From the NCBI RefSeq assembly GCF_900094545.1, contig NZ_FMAH01000036.1:1-64000 (forward strand): DNA of 64,000 bases, written 5' to 3'. The notes under the pieces are model-generated. The model searched no databases and was not told the origin of the DNA. It worked only from the letters and a program-made list of their open reading frames with translations. This stretch comes from Martinezella miluonensis. GTDB taxonomy: Bacteria > Pseudomonadota > Alphaproteobacteria > Rhizobiales > Rhizobiaceae. Positions 1 to 9,306 of this stretch are shown one piece after another; the first letter of the stretch is position 1; every line of letters begins with the position of its first letter. Position numbers and translations under genes: made by a program.

Positions 1-291
1 TGCCAGATCGAAGAGGGTCATTTGATGCCCGACCATGTGCATATGTTGATATCGATCCCGCCGAAATACTCGGTTGCGCATATTGTCGGCTTTTTGAAGG
101 GCAAGACAGCCCTTTACGTTGCCAACAAATATGCGCGCAAGCGCCGCTACAAGGGTTATCACTTTTGGGCGCGCGGGTACTTCGTATCGACGGCTGGCTA
201 TGACGAGCAGGTCGTCAGACGGTATATCCGTAATCAGGAAAAGGCCGACAAAGCTTCCGACTTTGCCGACCTCTTCAATCGTAGCTACTAA
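1..291 (+). CDS. tnpA: IS200/IS605-type Y1 transposase TnpA, C-terminal part (cut by window edge)
   Basis: The reading frame is open from base 1, so the N-terminus lies outside the window. IS200-type TnpA is a small HUH endonuclease that moves single-stranded transposon DNA through a 5'-phosphotyrosine intermediate. The HUH pair is visible as HVH in the segment MPDHVHMLIS. The helix RRYIRNQEK follows about 61 residues later and carries the probable catalytic Tyr, a spacing that fits the family. The motif HFWARGYFVST is also typical of IS200 transposases. No accessory TnpB is visible. Intact or broken status cannot be judged because the 5' part is missing. Confidence 0.88.
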   Translation, partial: CQIEEGHLMPDHVHMLISIPPKYSVAHIVGFLKGKTALYVANKYARKRRYKGYHFWARGYFVSTAGYDEQVVRRYIRNQEKADKASDFADLFNRSY

Positions 292-301
292 GCGCTAACA
301 A

Positions 302-356
302 AACCGCTTCTAGCGGTTCAAGCGCAGCGTTTCAAACCTCCACCTCTGGTGGAGGT
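302..356 (+). repeat. Two hairpins downstream of tnpA, probable IS200 right end
   Basis: Hairpin one pairs 302-307 with 313-318. Hairpin two pairs 336-344 with 348-356 around a TCT loop. IS200/IS605 elements carry subterminal hairpins that TnpA recognises as single strands, so the second, stronger hairpin is the better candidate for the right-end recognition structure. It could also terminate tnpA transcription. The exact element end and target site cannot be set without the left end. Bases 357-454 show nothing else recognisable. Confidence 0.5.
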
Positions 357-454
357 CATGACTTTCGGTTCGCTCAGGCGCATTGTGCTAATGACCGCTC
401 GTGCCACTTCTCCGCTACCGGACCAAAGGCGTCACCCCAACGGACTGCGCCCGA

Positions 455-3400
455 TCAAAATTCAAATATCTGCCTGAAAACACCCGGCGCGATGATCGAC
501 AGCGGATTGATCTGCATGGTCGGCTTGTCGAAGCTGCCGGTCAGCCGGAATGTAATGCCGATGAGGCCGCGGTCGCTGCCATTGCCCAGAAGGAAGCCTA
601 CGAGCGGAACCTCCGCAAACAGCCGGTTCAAGCCATAGGCGGGCATGAATGTTCCGGTTAGGTCCATCTTGTCGTTGGCGTCCTTCACCGTTCCCTGGAA
701 GGTCGCTCCGACCTGCTCACCGCGCACGACGCCATTTTCTACCGACAGGGTTCCGTCACGCAGCACCAGCCGCGCAAAACCGCGTTCAAAGCTCTGCGCT
801 CGCGTGTCGATATTCTGCTTCACGGCGGAATTCAGGCTTTTGCCGCTCTTGCCGCTCGGTGTCGAAACGATCGTCGACAGCTTCTTTTCATCGACGATCG
901 AGAAGTTGCGGATATCCAGCGAACCGTCCCAGTCGTCCTGCCCGATCGAGCGGAGCGACAGATTGAGCAGACCGCCCTTCAGATGCTTGTAGAGGTCGCT
1001 GAAGCGCGCCACCGCGCCTGCATCGCCGCTGGTGATGCGGATCACGCCGTTGCTGCCCTTGCTCATCTGGGTGACGAATGCTTCGCCGCTACGGGTTACG
1101 CCGGAGAAATCCACAGCCGTCGTCTTGCCGCCGGCGAATGAATAAACGCCCTTGAGGTTGCCGATCGATTCGTCGTTGAAGCCGACGACCTTCGCGAGAT
1201 CGACGCGAACCGTCGCGCTCGTGCTCGTCGGATCATCCGCGCTCTTGCGCCCGCCGGAGGATGATGCCTTCACGCGCGCCAGGATCGGGCGGATGTCGGC
1301 CGAACTGCCCGCTATAGTGACGTCATAGGCACCAGCCTTGCTATGTTTCAGCGATAATCCGAAATCGTCGAGCGCGGAGAGCTTCACGCCATCGAAGTTC
1401 GCAGAGGACAGGCTCCCCTTGTTGATCACGAGATCGCCGCTGACACCGAAACCGTCACCCTTGAGCATGAAGTTCTTGAGCGTCATCTGGCTATCTGGGC
1501 CGGAGGCTTCGAATTGCGCGCTTGCCGGAATGCCGCTGCCTTTCGACCAGCCGATCCAGGGAACGGTCAGCGCTGCCTTACCGAGATCGACCTTGACGCC
1601 CTGGCGATCGTCATCGATGCGCGTCAGCTCTATCTTCACGGGTCCGTCGATCATATCGCGCAGGCCGGGCAGGACGGCATTGCGTTGGGCGTCGGTGAGC
1701 GTTGCCGTCACTACGCGACCGCGCTTGACGGTCGATTTGCTGTCGGTCGGCTCGACCATGTCGATCTGCGCGGGAATGCCATCGATCTGCGCCTGAGCCT
1801 GCAGATGCACCGACTGCGGGTCGGCATTGATCTCGCCGGTCAGATTGTCGATCTTGCGATTGCTCATCGGCTTCAGCAGGTCGACATCGTTGAGCGTCAG
1901 TTTCGCTACCCAATCCGGCGGTGGCGGCTTCTGGTCGCTGATCAGGCCGATCCGGGCATCGACCTTCGCCACGATCTTGCCGTTGAAATCCTCCGGCTTG
2001 AATTCGGTCCGCTGCAGCGCCTGCACCGGCTTGTATGTCAGCAACTCCGCTATGGCATCGCCGGCACCGGAGATCGACAGGTCCAGGTCGGCCATCAAGG
2101 GCTTGTCGTATGTCGCCGGTATCGCGAAGCTGCTGTTGTTCAGCGTGATCGTTCGCCCTGTCGGGAAATAGGAGGTCGCGGTCGCGATATCGACCGCCAT
2201 CTTCGGGCCTGTCAGGTCGAAATGCGCTTTCGCGTCGCGCAGCGGTGGAATTTCACCGGGCACATTGAGGCGCACTCCGTCGATATCGAAAGCGATATGC
2301 AGCTCGTTCGGACCGAGCTGCAGCTTGCCGGTCTGCGAAGCTTCTCTCAGTCTTCCGGCGGGAATGAAGACGGATATGACCGCGTTCGTCACAGAGCCGC
2401 CAAAAAGATTGTTCTCGACCCAGATTCTCGGCTTCGAAGCCATCCAGAAAGGCCATAGCTGTTTCACGGCGGTCGTATCGAGTTTATCCGCGCGGCCGCC
2501 GAAGCTGATTTCCGGTGAACTGTCGCCGAGCTTTATGTGTAGCGACCCGAACAGCGAGCCTTGCGGCGTCGATATGCCGAGGTTCTCGAACTGAAATTCC
2601 TTTGTCGCAGACAGAAAGCGTCCTTTTGCCTGACCGTCGAAGCTGACGGGCTTTTCTCCCGATATGGAGGAGGCAGCCGTGCCGTTCTTGATCAGGAAAT
2701 CGATACCGAAGCCCTTGCCTGCATTGGCGTTGATGCGATCGAGATCGATCAGCGCTCCCGAAAACGGCACGACGGTCCGCGCGAACTGCGCCGTCGAGGG
2801 CGCGACCTCGAGCGTCTGGTGATCGAAATTGTAGCGGAGGTTGATGTCGGCCTGCGTCAGCTCCTGCGGGTCGCGATCCATGTAAAGCGTGCCAGGCTGG
2901 ATCTTGATCGACGCTTCGAGCTTTGGATCGACGTCCGAGCCTGCTTTGACCGCCGAAAGCGTTACATCGGCGAAACTCGTGAGACCCTGGCGGGGAGTGC
3001 CGTTCGGATCGTAGGTCATCGATAATGGCGTGAGATCGAGGTTCGAGATTTTCGCGATCAAGGAGGAGCTGTGGCCTGCTTCCTGTTGCTGAGCCTTGAT
3101 ATCCAGTGTCGCAACCGAGCCGTTGACGGCGACCTGTCCATAAAGATGCAGCGAGTTCTGCTCTGCCCGCTCGAAAGTGAGATTGTCGACCACGAGAGAG
3201 ATGGGTGGACCTTCTGCACGTGCCAGCTTGACCGAGAAGCCGGAAATCCGCACCGAATTCGTACCGCCGCGCTGCACGAAGCGCTCCAGAAAATCGAGAT
3301 TGTCGAAAGCTTCGGTCAACGCCTGCGGCAGCGCATTCACGTGCAATTGCGTGAGGTCGACGGGATCCCCCTGAGGCAGAAGCGAAGTATCGAGCGCTAT

Positions 3401-3874
3401 GCCTTCCGCCGCGACGCTCGCCACCTCCACGCGCCCCTCGATGAGAGCAAGCGGATCGAGCTGCATATTGACAGCTGACATGGTCGACAGGTGCTTGCCG
3501 CTCTCCTGATCGACGACATTCACGTTGCGCGCCTCCAGCGCCAGTCGCAGGCCGGACGTGAAGCGAACCGCGGTTGCGCCGACCTCGGCCTTGTAGCGCG
3601 GGCCGATTGCCTTATCGAGGGCCGTTTGTGCCTTCTGCGACAACGGCGTATCGAAGATGCCGCTTTCTATGGTGAAGATCACCGCTCCCAGTATTATGGC
3701 CAGGAACGCAAAGAAAACCATGGTCATGCGGCAGACGTGCCAGACATGCGAACGGCTGCGGCTGCTGCGTTCTGGCACATGCACGATAAGGGGGTCTTCG
3801 ACCTGAGCGGACGGCAGATGGTCGAGTGACACGAGATCCTTTTTGCGGAATATTACCTTTTCGCCTCGGATCAC
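455..3874 (-). CDS. Large AsmA/YhdP-like envelope protein
   Basis: A 1139-residue protein with a basic, hydrophilic N-terminus, one membrane segment at residues 50-69 and a very long beta-rich extracytoplasmic part. The C-terminus has the AsmA_2/DUF3971 look: repeated LxGxF stretches, then a segment ending GSFDKPTMQINPLS, which resembles the closing motif of AsmA-like C-terminal domains. Such proteins (AsmA, TamB, YhdP) are thought to form hydrophobic grooves bridging inner and outer membranes for lipid transfer; that role is inferred here. The start is GTG at 3874. Later in-frame starts before the membrane segment cannot be excluded. It is divergent from bcp, with about 130 bases between the two starts that must hold both promoters. 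Confidence 0.8.
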   Translation of the reverse strand: MIRGEKVIFRKKDLVSLDHLPSAQVEDPLIVHVPERSSRSRSHVWHVCRMTMVFFAFLAIILGAVIFTIESGIFDTPLSQKAQTALDKAIGPRYKAEVGATAVRFTSGLRLALEARNVNVVDQESGKHLSTMSAVNMQLDPLALIEGRVEVASVAAEGIALDTSLLPQGDPVDLTQLHVNALPQALTEAFDNLDFLERFVQRGGTNSVRISGFSVKLARAEGPPISLVVDNLTFERAEQNSLHLYGQVAVNGSVATLDIKAQQQEAGHSSSLIAKISNLDLTPLSMTYDPNGTPRQGLTSFADVTLSAVKAGSDVDPKLEASIKIQPGTLYMDRDPQELTQADINLRYNFDHQTLEVAPSTAQFARTVVPFSGALIDLDRINANAGKGFGIDFLIKNGTAASSISGEKPVSFDGQAKGRFLSATKEFQFENLGISTPQGSLFGSLHIKLGDSSPEISFGGRADKLDTTAVKQLWPFWMASKPRIWVENNLFGGSVTNAVISVFIPAGRLREASQTGKLQLGPNELHIAFDIDGVRLNVPGEIPPLRDAKAHFDLTGPKMAVDIATATSYFPTGRTITLNNSSFAIPATYDKPLMADLDLSISGAGDAIAELLTYKPVQALQRTEFKPEDFNGKIVAKVDARIGLISDQKPPPPDWVAKLTLNDVDLLKPMSNRKIDNLTGEINADPQSVHLQAQAQIDGIPAQIDMVEPTDSKSTVKRGRVVTATLTDAQRNAVLPGLRDMIDGPVKIELTRIDDDRQGVKVDLGKAALTVPWIGWSKGSGIPASAQFEASGPDSQMTLKNFMLKGDGFGVSGDLVINKGSLSSANFDGVKLSALDDFGLSLKHSKAGAYDVTIAGSSADIRPILARVKASSSGGRKSADDPTSTSATVRVDLAKVVGFNDESIGNLKGVYSFAGGKTTAVDFSGVTRSGEAFVTQMSKGSNGVIRITSGDAGAVARFSDLYKHLKGGLLNLSLRSIGQDDWDGSLDIRNFSIVDEKKLSTIVSTPSGKSGKSLNSAVKQNIDTRAQSFERGFARLVLRDGTLSVENGVVRGEQVGATFQGTVKDANDKMDLTGTFMPAYGLNRLFAEVPLVGFLLGNGSDRGLIGITFRLTGSFDKPTMQINPLSIIAPGVFRQIFEF

Positions 3875-4004
3875 TCCTGTGCGTCCCTTTCATTCTCAGC
3901 AATTTTGTTGGTGACGCCGCGTCCCATGTGGACGCCATACCCGATCAGTATATATGGCTCACCCTGTGTGTCATCTAAAAAACCGGCAAAAGAAAGGTTT
4001 TATC

Positions 4005-4487
4005 GTGACGGAAGTCTCCACAATTCAACTGAACCTTGGCGATAAGGCGCCGGATTTTCATCTGCCTCGCGATGGCGGCGGGGAAGTGCGCCTTGCGGAT
4101 TTTGCCGGGAAGGTGCTGGTCGTTTATTTCTACCCCAAGGACGATACGACGGCCTGCACGACGGAATCGATTTCCTTCACGGCGCTTGCCTCCGAATTTC
4201 ATAAGGCAGGCGTTGCCATCCTCGGCGTCTCGCCGGATTCTGTGAAAAGCCATGATAAATTCGTCAAGAAGCATGCGCTTTCCGTCCCGCTGGCCTCGGA
4301 TGAAGAAAAGACGATGGCGATCGCCTATGGCGTCTGGCGCGAAAAAAGCATGTATGGCCGCACCTATATGGGCGTCGTTCGCTCGACCTTCCTGATCGGC
4401 GCCGATGGGCGGATCGCCAGAATCTGGGACAAGGTCAAGGTTGCCGGGCATGTGGAGGATGTTCTGGCCGCCGCGAAGGAGCTTTAA
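4005..4487 (+). CDS. bcp: Thioredoxin-dependent peroxiredoxin, BCP/PrxQ family
   Basis: Reduces hydrogen peroxide and organic peroxides in the cytoplasm. I choose GTG at 4005: AGAAAGG lies seven bases upstream and the resulting 160 residues match the family size, whereas the frame open from 3954 adds an unconserved N-terminus. The peroxidatic site is C51 in PKDDTTACTTE (family PxxxTPGCT, here TTAC rather than TPGC). The catalytic Arg lies in VVRSTFLIG. No second cysteine exists in the protein, so the C45-C50 type intramolecular disulfide of E. coli Bcp cannot form. The DUF455 gene follows after four bases, suggesting co-transcription. Confidence 0.9.
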   Translation: MTEVSTIQLNLGDKAPDFHLPRDGGGEVRLADFAGKVLVVYFYPKDDTTACTTESISFTALASEFHKAGVAILGVSPDSVKSHDKFVKKHALSVPLASDEEKTMAIAYGVWREKSMYGRTYMGVVRSTFLIGADGRIARIWDKVKVAGHVEDVLAAAKEL

Positions 4488-4491
4488 CGGC

Positions 4492-5322
4492 ATGGCGGGC
4501 AACCCCAACGCGATCATATCGCTCCGCGGTGGCGCTATCGATGCCATCCGGTCGGCCGATCTCGATCGCAAGACCGCGTTGGCCCAGGAATCGGCAACGC
4601 GCTGGTTTGCGCGCACCCTGTCTCTGCGCTCGCCGCTCGATCCGCCACTGGCGGATCGGCCCGGTCGGCCGGAACGCCCGGAGCTGGTGCCGCCCAAGCA
4701 TATGGAAAAGCGCTCCCTGCATACGCTCAAGGGCCGGATCGCCTTGCTGCATGCCATTGCCCATATCGAACTGAACGCGGTCGATCTCGCGCTCGACATC
4801 GTTGCGCGCTTCGCAACCGAGCCGGTTCCAAACTCGTTCTTCGACGGCTGGATGCAAGTTGCCTTCGAGGAGGCTAAACATTTCCGCATGGTCCGGGAAA
4901 GGTTGCGCGAACTCGGCGCGGATTATGGTGATCTACCGGCCCATGACGGCCTGTGGCAAGCGGCGCACGCGACCCGCACCGACCTGACCGCCCGCCTCGC
5001 GGTCGTGCCGTTGATCCTCGAAGCCAGAGGGTTGGATGTGACACCAGCGCTGCAGGCGAAAATGCGCGAGACCGGCGACATGGAAAGCGCGGCGGTGCTC
5101 GACGTCATCTACAACGACGAAAAGGGCCATGTTGCCGTTGGTGCCAAATGGTTTCGCTTTCTCTGCGCCCGCGAAAAGCGCGATCCGGCCCGCACGTTCC
5201 AGGAACTGGTTCGCGCAAACTTCCGTGGCTCGCTGAAGGCACCGTTCAACGACATCGCGCGCGCCGAAGCCGGGCTCACGCCCTCGTTCTATCGCTCCCT
5301 GACTTCCACAAGCAACGGATGA
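4492..5322 (+). CDS. DUF455 ferritin-like-fold protein
   Basis: A 276-residue protein of the DUF455 family, whose members adopt a ferritin-like four-helix fold. Visible signatures are EEAKHFRM and DEKGHVAVG, two ExxH pairs that could ligate a di-metal centre, and the conserved stretch ELVPPKHMEKRSLHT. Biochemical function is unknown for the family; a metal-dependent oxidase or hydroxylase is plausible. The ATG at 4492 is preferred over the upstream frame because AAGGAG (4476-4481) precedes it and it avoids overlapping bcp. The four-base spacing to bcp suggests an oxidative-stress-related pair, but this is inference. Confidence 0.8.
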   Translation: MAGNPNAIISLRGGAIDAIRSADLDRKTALAQESATRWFARTLSLRSPLDPPLADRPGRPERPELVPPKHMEKRSLHTLKGRIALLHAIAHIELNAVDLALDIVARFATEPVPNSFFDGWMQVAFEEAKHFRMVRERLRELGADYGDLPAHDGLWQAAHATRTDLTARLAVVPLILEARGLDVTPALQAKMRETGDMESAAVLDVIYNDEKGHVAVGAKWFRFLCAREKRDPARTFQELVRANFRGSLKAPFNDIARAEAGLTPSFYRSLTSTSNG

Positions 5323-5437
5323 TATACTGATAAAAATCAATTTTTCCGGTAACTATCACTGAAACGGAAAGCATTCATTAACCATAATACCGTGTACTTC
5401 CATTGGGTGCTAAAAGGCATCGATTGGGAGAGTCTCG

Positions 5438-6754
5438 GTGACAGCAAGGCCTCAAAACCGGGTTTTCGGCAAACAGCGGCGGCATCACACCATCATCCTC
5501 GCGAGCGGCGATATGGTGCGTCATATGACCGTGCGCCCATGGATGGCGGCCCTCGCCGTCTGCATGGTCGGTATCTTTTCGATCGGTTACCTCCTGGCGA
5601 CATCCTATCTCGTGCTGCGCGACGACCTGATCGGCGCGACCATGGCGCGGCAGGCTCGCATGCAATACGACTATGAAGATCGCATCGCCGCGCTGCGCGC
5701 CCAGGTCGATCGCGTCACTTCGCGGCAGCTTCTCGATCAGCAGGTTGTTGAAGAGAAGGTCGATAAGCTGATCGAGCAGCAACAGCAGCTCTCCTCGCGC
5801 GGCGGCAAGCTCAACGCGCTGCTCGACCGGGCCGAAAGCTCTGGCCTCAGCGACAAAAGCCCTCGCGCGGAGGCAAATGCACCGGCCGGCAAAAACGAAC
5901 ACGCGCAACTGACGGCACCGAAGGCGATCGAAAAACTTCTTTCCGGCGGCAAGCCTGCCGATGCCACTCCCGACAACTCCACCCTCGGTTATGTCCCTGC
6001 CCCCGAAACCGTTGCCGACCGCGCCGATCGCGTCTTTTCCAAGGTGACGCTGTCGCTGAAACACATCGAACAGGACCAACTGACCCGTATCCGCAATCTC
6101 ACCGCCGATGCCTCCGGCACGGCGAACGAGATTCAGGTGATCATGCACGATGTCGGCGTGAAGGTTCCGAATGCGATCGCGAGCAGCGCAGTTGAGGACG
6201 CCGATGGCGGCGTGGGCGGCCCCTATGTCGCGCCGGAAAATGTCGATCAGTTCGAGCAGTCCATGGCCGATCTAGATACGGCGCTGACGCGCCTGGAGAC
6301 GGTGCGAGGTACTGCCGAGAGCTTGCCCTTCCGCAATCCTGCACCAGGCAAGCTCGTCACCAGCCCCTTCGGCAACCGCAAGGACCCGTTCTTCGGCACG
6401 CTGGCCCTCCACACCGGCACCGATTTTCATTTCAGTCCCGGCGAAAAGATCAAGGCGACGGCTCCAGGCAAGGTAGTGTCGGCTGGCTGGACGGGCGGCT
6501 ATGGCAACATGGTCGAGATCGATCATGGCGACGGCATATCCACGCGCTACGGCCATATGGAACAGATACTTGTCAAAGTCGGCGACAAGGTCGGCCGGGG
6601 CGGCGTGGTCGGTCTCGCCGGCAGCACCGGTCGTTCGACGGGGACGCATCTGCACTACGAAGTCCGGGAAAACGGGCATTCGGTGGACCCGATGTATTTC
6701 ATTAATGCCGGCACGAAGCTCGCAAGTTACATCAGCGGATTAGGCGCAATTTAG
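5438..6754 (+). CDS. Membrane-anchored M23 (LytM-type) metalloendopeptidase
   Basis: A 438-residue envelope protein expected to cut peptidoglycan cross-links or to regulate an amidase. Residues 1-35 are basic and cytoplasmic. A single membrane segment lies at about 36-60, followed by a Gln/Glu-rich coiled coil (about 70-125), a low-complexity linker and a C-terminal M23 domain from about residue 320. The zinc-site motifs HxxxD (HTGTDF) and HxH (GTHLHYE) are intact, so it looks catalytically active rather than a degenerate EnvC/NlpD type. The GTG start has GGGAG upstream. Bases 5323-5437 are AT-rich and presumably hold the promoter. It resembles the M23 proteins involved in rhizobial polar growth, but orthology is not established. 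Confidence 0.87.
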   Translation: MTARPQNRVFGKQRRHHTIILASGDMVRHMTVRPWMAALAVCMVGIFSIGYLLATSYLVLRDDLIGATMARQARMQYDYEDRIAALRAQVDRVTSRQLLDQQVVEEKVDKLIEQQQQLSSRGGKLNALLDRAESSGLSDKSPRAEANAPAGKNEHAQLTAPKAIEKLLSGGKPADATPDNSTLGYVPAPETVADRADRVFSKVTLSLKHIEQDQLTRIRNLTADASGTANEIQVIMHDVGVKVPNAIASSAVEDADGGVGGPYVAPENVDQFEQSMADLDTALTRLETVRGTAESLPFRNPAPGKLVTSPFGNRKDPFFGTLALHTGTDFHFSPGEKIKATAPGKVVSAGWTGGYGNMVEIDHGDGISTRYGHMEQILVKVGDKVGRGGVVGLAGSTGRSTGTHLHYEVRENGHSVDPMYFINAGTKLASYISGLGAI

Positions 6755-6912
6755 CTGCGGAAATTGTGACAAACGCGCAACAAAGATGACACTAATCTAA
6801 AAATTGCGCCCCGAATGAACTTCGGGCCTATAGAAGCACCCACTTTCCTTGACTTCGCGGGTATTTGGTTCTATGTCGCGCTGCATTCCGGCACGTTGTT
6901 GCGTGTCGATTC

Positions 6913-8469
6913 ATGGTGTTCGACCGAACCAAGACGGAACCAGTTTTCCCTTTGACAACATTTGCTGACCTTGGCCTGAGCCAAAAAGTCCTTTCCGCGG
7001 TTACCGACGCGGGTTACACCACACCGACTCCGATCCAGGCCGGTGCCATCCCCTTTGCGCTCCAGCGCCGTGATATCTGCGGCATCGCCCAGACGGGAAC
7101 CGGCAAGACGGCCTCTTTCGTGCTGCCCATGCTGACGCTGCTCGAAAAGGGCCGCGCCCGCGCCCGCATGCCGCGCACGCTGATCCTAGAGCCGACGCGC
7201 GAGCTGGCGGCTCAGGTCGCCGAAAACTTCGAAAAGTACGGCAAGAACCATCGCCTGAACATCGCGCTGCTGATCGGCGGCGTGTCCTTCGAAGAGCAGG
7301 ACCGCAAGCTCGAGCGCGGTGCCGATGTGCTGATCTGCACGCCCGGCCGCCTGCTCGACCATTTCGAGCGCGGCAAGCTCCTGATGAGCGGCGTGGAAAT
7401 CTTCGTCATCGACGAGGCCGACCGCATGCTCGATATGGGCTTTATCCCGGATATCGAGCGCATCGCTAAGCTCATTCCCTTTACCCGCCAGACGCTCTTC
7501 TTCTCGGCAACGATGCCGACCGAAATCCAGAAGCTGGCCGACCGCTTCCTTCAGAATCCGGAACGCGTCGAAGTCGCAAAGCCTGCGTCGACGGCAAAGA
7601 CCGTTACGCAGCGTTTCGTGGCCTCGCATGGCAAGGACTACGAGAAGCGCGCTACGCTGCGCGATCTCATCCGCGCGCAGACCGACCTGAAGAACGCCAT
7701 CATCTTCTGCAACCGCAAGAAGGACGTGGCCGACCTCTTCCGTTCGCTCGAACGCCACGGCTTCTCCGTCGGCGCACTGCACGGCGACATGGACCAGCGC
7801 TCGCGCACCACGATGTTGCAGAACTTCCGTGATGGCCAGATCCAGCTTCTCGTGGCTTCCGACGTCGCGGCACGCGGCCTCGATCTTCCCGATGTCGGCC
7901 ATGTCTTCAATTTCGATGTTCCGATTCACTCGGAAGATTATGTCCACCGCATTGGCCGTACCGGCCGTGCCGGCCGCTCCGGCGCCGCTTTCACCATCGT
8001 GACGAAGCGCGACACCAAGCATGTCGACGCGATCGAGAAGCTGATCGGCGAAGATGTCCAGTGGCTGAACGGCGACCTGTCGGCGCTGCCGCCGGCAGAC
8101 GAGAGCGGGGACGACAATCGCTCCCCCCGCCGCCGTGATCCCAAGAGCCGAGGCCGCGACCGTGATCGCAGCCCCAGAGGCCGGAGTGCCTCGAGTCATA
8201 AATCTGATATCGATGTCGAAGATAATGACGTCGTGGCGATCGAAGCAGCACCAGCAAAGGCCGAAAGCGTGAGAAACGAGCGCAAGTCTGAGAACAACAA
8301 CAAGTCCCACAACGGTTCTCGCAACAACAACCGGCCCTTCCCTGCTGCCAACGACGACAATCGCGAACGCCGTAGCCGCTATCGCGACCATGATGACGGC
8401 CCGACGCCGGTCGGCTTCGGCGACGACATTCCGGCTTTCATGCTCATCGTTGCAAATGCGAAGGCCTGA
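6913..8469 (+). CDS. DEAD-box ATP-dependent RNA helicase (RhlE-like)
   Basis: Unwinds RNA duplexes, probably in ribosome assembly or RNA decay. All helicase motifs are visible: Q motif TPTPIQ, Walker A AQTGTGKT, PTRELA, VIDEADRMLD, SAT, and HRIGRTGRAGR. The last roughly 140 residues are a basic, Arg/Ser/Asn-rich disordered tail typical of RhlE-type enzymes and likely to bind RNA. The start is uncertain: ATG at 6913 and TTG at 6952 (giving MTTFADLGL, where family similarity begins) are both in frame, and neither has a strong ribosome-binding site. The frame remains open further upstream to 6865. It stands alone, with about 160 bases of upstream leader. Confidence 0.92.
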   Translation: MVFDRTKTEPVFPLTTFADLGLSQKVLSAVTDAGYTTPTPIQAGAIPFALQRRDICGIAQTGTGKTASFVLPMLTLLEKGRARARMPRTLILEPTRELAAQVAENFEKYGKNHRLNIALLIGGVSFEEQDRKLERGADVLICTPGRLLDHFERGKLLMSGVEIFVIDEADRMLDMGFIPDIERIAKLIPFTRQTLFFSATMPTEIQKLADRFLQNPERVEVAKPASTAKTVTQRFVASHGKDYEKRATLRDLIRAQTDLKNAIIFCNRKKDVADLFRSLERHGFSVGALHGDMDQRSRTTMLQNFRDGQIQLLVASDVAARGLDLPDVGHVFNFDVPIHSEDYVHRIGRTGRAGRSGAAFTIVTKRDTKHVDAIEKLIGEDVQWLNGDLSALPPADESGDDNRSPRRRDPKSRGRDRDRSPRGRSASSHKSDIDVEDNDVVAIEAAPAKAESVRNERKSENNNKSHNGSRNNNRPFPAANDDNRERRSRYRDHDDGPTPVGFGDDIPAFMLIVANAKA

Positions 8470-8505
8470 TAGGCCCCATTTAGACGCACATCTCGGGATG
8501 TACGC

Positions 8506-8928
8506 ATGGGCAAGCCCGGCATCGATTTCCCCGGATTAGGAACCGGTCTCGCAATATTGCGGGACGGGAAGGTTTTGCTCTACCGGCGCCTCAAGGCGCC
8601 GGAAGCCGGATTTTGGAGCATTGTCGGCGGCAAGGTCGACCATATGGAGCCCGCCGCCCAGGCCGCCATCCGCGAAGCGGAAGAGGAAAGCGGCCTCTCG
8701 ATCGGCAAAATCGACCACCTCTGCACAGTAGAGGTGATCGTCGAGGCGGATCGCCAGCACTGGATCTCGCTGATCTATGTCTGCCGGGATTTCTCGGGTG
8801 AGCCTAGCCTGATGGAGCCCGACAAGCTCTCCGATTTCGGCTGGTTCGGCCGTGACGACTTGCCAACCCAGCTTTCCGAATTTGCCAAAGCAACCATCGC
8901 CCATTTGAGCAAAAAAGACTTCCGCTGA
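8506..8928 (+). CDS. Nudix hydrolase
   Basis: A 140-residue single-domain enzyme expected to hydrolyse a nucleoside diphosphate linked to another moiety. The complete Nudix box (GX5EX7REUXEEXGU) spans residues 42-64, beginning GKVDHMEP and ending REAEEESGL. The N-terminal GTGLAILRDGKVLLYRR strand is typical of the fold. The substrate cannot be read from sequence. It lies 36 bases after the helicase gene on the same strand and could share its transcript. The upstream Shine-Dalgarno (CGGGA) is weak. Confidence 0.9.
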   Translation: MGKPGIDFPGLGTGLAILRDGKVLLYRRLKAPEAGFWSIVGGKVDHMEPAAQAAIREAEEESGLSIGKIDHLCTVEVIVEADRQHWISLIYVCRDFSGEPSLMEPDKLSDFGWFGRDDLPTQLSEFAKATIAHLSKKDFR

Positions 8929-8982
8929 CGCCTATAGCGTATCGCTGTCACAATTCAGCTGCGCGCCGTCGCAAGACATCTA

Positions 8983-9303
8983 TTATTTGTCCGAGCGCAG
9001 GGCCGCCGCATAGGCCAGCCCTACCCAGCGCGCCATGATGTCAGGATCGTCGAATGCATCGTCGGGCACCGACCAATAGGGCATGTTGATGACCTTGCCC
9101 TTCTTTCCTTCGTAAGCCCAGCGCCGTGCACCAGCCGCCTCGAATTCCGCAGCGCTCACGTCATCGGCCTTCAGTAGTATTTCGTCACCCACTTCGAGCG
9201 CGAGAATCCGGCCCATATGGTAGATCCCCTTGCCGCCGAACATCCGCTTGATCGTCACCGGCCCAAGCGACTGAAACATGTCTTCGATATCGGTATTGTC
9301 CAT
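8983..9303 (-). CDS. TfoX N-terminal domain protein
   Basis: A 106-residue protein consisting only of the TfoX/Sxy N-terminal domain: an MFQSLGPVTIKRMFGGKGIY start and a later YWSVPDDAFDD segment. Full-length TfoX/Sxy co-activates competence genes in gammaproteobacteria; stand-alone N-terminal domains are common in rhizobia and have no assigned function. Its start at 9303 lies three bases beyond the end of the molybdenum-cofactor fusion gene on the same strand, so it may be the last gene of that operon. Confidence 0.85.
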   Translation of the reverse strand: MDNTDIEDMFQSLGPVTIKRMFGGKGIYHMGRILALEVGDEILLKADDVSAAEFEAAGARRWAYEGKKGKVINMPYWSVPDDAFDDPDIMARWVGLAYAAALRSDK

Positions 9304-9306
9304 TCC

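Noticed and set aside
4405..4491. Longer N-terminus for the DUF455 gene
   Set aside because: It would overlap bcp with unconserved residues, while ATG 4492 has AAGGAG before it.
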